6,296 bases of DNA from Rhodospirillales bacterium. Lineage in GTDB: Bacteria > Pseudomonadota > Alphaproteobacteria > Rhodospirillales > Casp-alpha2. The stretch is taken from positions 1 to 6,296 of the forward strand of contig JANRAT010000142.1 in assembly GCA_030727885.1 (NCBI GenBank), read 5' to 3'. Of the stretch, positions 5,046-6,296 are shown piece after piece; positions within the stretch are counted from its first letter, which is position 1, and the number at the start of each line of letters is the position of its first letter. The position numbers were made by a program, and so were the translations under genes. Under the pieces are notes generated by a model. That model saw only the letters and a list, made by a program, of their open reading frames with translations, did not search any database and was not told where the DNA came from.

Positions 5046-6296
5046 ATGAACCGTACATTGCCATCCCGCCGTCTGGTCCTTAAGTCCGCCGCTGCATTCG
5101 TCGCAGCTTCGGCCAGCTTGGCACTCGCCGCCACATTGGGCAAGTCGTCAACGTCGTTGGAACGCGTCCATATCGTCGTGATCGGAGGCGGCTTTGGCGG
5201 GGCCTCGGCGGCCCGAGCAGCACGCACCCTGATGCCGAAGGCAAAGGTTACCCTGCTGATTGATCAGCCACGATTCTGGATGTGCCCCGGCAGCAATTCG
5301 GTAATCGCCGGGTATCACGATCTTGCCCGCATCGAAGTCGGCTATGACGCCATAAAGGCACTTGGCATCGACGTTGAACTTGATCCGGCCACCGCCATCG
5401 ATGCCGAAAAACGGACCGTGAAAACGGCAAGCGGTCGCTCGCTCGGCTACGACAAGCTGATCATGTCACCCGGTGTTGCGTTTGATTACAGCAGCATCGA
5501 GGGGATCTCGATGGAGACCATTGATCGCGTCCCGCATGCCTGGAAGGCCGGTCCGCAAACGGCATTACTGAGGCGCCAGTTGCAGGCGATGCCTCAGGGT
5601 GGACTGTTCGTCATGACCATGCCGCCGTCGCCATATCGCTGCCCGCCGGCCCCGGCTGAACGGGCCTGTCTGGTTGCCGACTATCTGAAAACGCATAACC
5701 CCACAGCAAAGCTGCTGATCCTTGATGCCAAAGACGAATTCCCGTTTCAGGACGTTTTCAGCGAAGCCTGGAATGCGCTGTACGCCGGCATCATCGAGTA
5801 CCGCTCGATTGCCAATGATGGTCTGGTGCGCCGGGTCGATGCGGCAACGCTGACAGCCTATACGGATTTCGGTCAGGAAAAGGCCGATGTCCTCAACGTC
5901 ATTCCGCCACAGACCGCCGGTCGGATTGCCATCGAATCCGGAGCTGCCGATGACACCGGATGGTGCCCGGTCGACGTGTCGAGCTTTGCCTCGTCACTGC
6001 TGCCCAATGTTTATGTGATCGGCGATTCCGCGCTCGCCAATCCATTGCCGAAGGCCGGCTCGACCGCTGCCAGTCAGGCGGTGGTCGCGGTTGATGCGAT
6101 TGTCGCAGAACTGAACGGAGTCGCCGCACCAACGCCGTCCTGGATCGCCAACTGTTATTCGCTGGCCGCCCCCGACTATGGCGTCAAGCTTGGTGCCGGA
6201 TACAGTTTTGAGAACGGCCACATCGTGCGCAGCAGTACCAATTTCTCGGTCGTTGCTGAAAGCGCTGAAACCCGAGCCATTGACGCACGCTATACC
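5046..6296 (+). CDS. soxF: Flavocytochrome c sulfide dehydrogenase flavoprotein subunit (SoxF/FccB), C-terminus beyond window
   Basis: Periplasmic FAD enzyme that oxidises sulfide and passes electrons to a c-type cytochrome partner. In sox loci it is called SoxF. The 417 visible residues have a Tat signal (PSRRLVLK, 6-13, then an Ala-rich hydrophobic stretch), a dinucleotide-binding loop VVIGGGFGG (44-52) and Cys80 in FWMCPGSN, at the position of the cysteine that binds FAD covalently in Allochromatium FccB. Family blocks are VPHAWKAGPQTALLRRQL (162-179), YRCPPAPAERA (Cys199), NVIPPQTAGRIA (284-295), TGWCPVD (Cys307), VIGDSALANPLPKAG (324-338) and NCYSLAAPDYG (Cys370). Cys199 and Cys370 match the redox-active disulfide pair. 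About 15-20 residues should be missing at the right edge. It is divergent from soxS. The cytochrome subunit is not in the window and may lie downstream. Confidence 0.94.
   Translation, partial: MNRTLPSRRLVLKSAAAFVAASASLALAATLGKSSTSLERVHIVVIGGGFGGASAARAARTLMPKAKVTLLIDQPRFWMCPGSNSVIAGYHDLARIEVGYDAIKALGIDVELDPATAIDAEKRTVKTASGRSLGYDKLIMSPGVAFDYSSIEGISMETIDRVPHAWKAGPQTALLRRQLQAMPQGGLFVMTMPPSPYRCPPAPAERACLVADYLKTHNPTAKLLILDAKDEFPFQDVFSEAWNALYAGIIEYRSIANDGLVRRVDAATLTAYTDFGQEKADVLNVIPPQTAGRIAIESGAADDTGWCPVDVSSFASSLLPNVYVIGDSALANPLPKAGSTAASQAVVAVDAIVAELNGVAAPTPSWIANCYSLAAPDYGVKLGAGYSFENGHIVRSSTNFSVVAESAETRAIDARYT

Noticed and set aside
4979..5227. In-frame upstream extension of the soxS reading frame to a 214-residue protein
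   Set aside because: The extension is low-complexity Ala/Arg-rich sequence antisense to the conserved flavoprotein gene. A clear signal peptide begins at the ATG at 4978.

Overview
The window is the core of a sulfur-oxidation (sox) locus and contains no mobile element, tRNA, rRNA or CRISPR. The moderately high GC, Tat/Sec-exported Sox proteins and close relatedness to proteobacterial Sox and flavocytochrome c families suggest a Gram-negative proteobacterium. An alphaproteobacterium, perhaps Rhodospirillales-like, is my best guess, but the window alone cannot fix the taxon.

Layout: seven genes lie on the minus strand. Read in transcription order, from right to left, they are soxS (periplasmic thioredoxin, 4978-4583), a 162-bp regulatory gap, soxX (4420-3968), soxY (3946-3464), soxZ (3442-3113), soxA (3078-2269), an intrinsic terminator (2255-2218), soxB (2189-501, GTG start) and a truncated CcdA/SoxV-type membrane thiol transporter (466-1, running off the left edge). 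One gene points the other way: a flavocytochrome c sulfide dehydrogenase flavoprotein (soxF/fccB-like), running from 5046 off the right edge. It is divergent from soxS across a 67-bp gap.

How the parts work together: SoxYZ carries the sulfur intermediate on the C-terminal GGCGG cysteine of SoxY. The SoxAX cytochrome conjugates thiosulfate to that cysteine, and SoxB hydrolytically releases sulfate. SoxV and SoxS, at the two ends of the cluster, would pass cytoplasmic reducing power to the periplasm and keep the SoxY thiol active. SoxF would oxidise sulfide or act as a Sox accessory flavoprotein. No soxCD is visible, so whether the pathway is complete or the branched, sulfur-storing type cannot be decided here.

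The most informative non-coding signals are: a good sigma70-type promoter upstream of soxX, flanked by a perfect 10-bp inverted repeat whose arms are three helical turns apart; a strongly foldable leader of about 100 nt between that promoter and soxX; and a textbook terminator inside the operon between soxA and soxB. The main protein-level oddity is an alanine in SoxB where the metallophosphoesterase DxH motif normally has its metal-binding aspartate.
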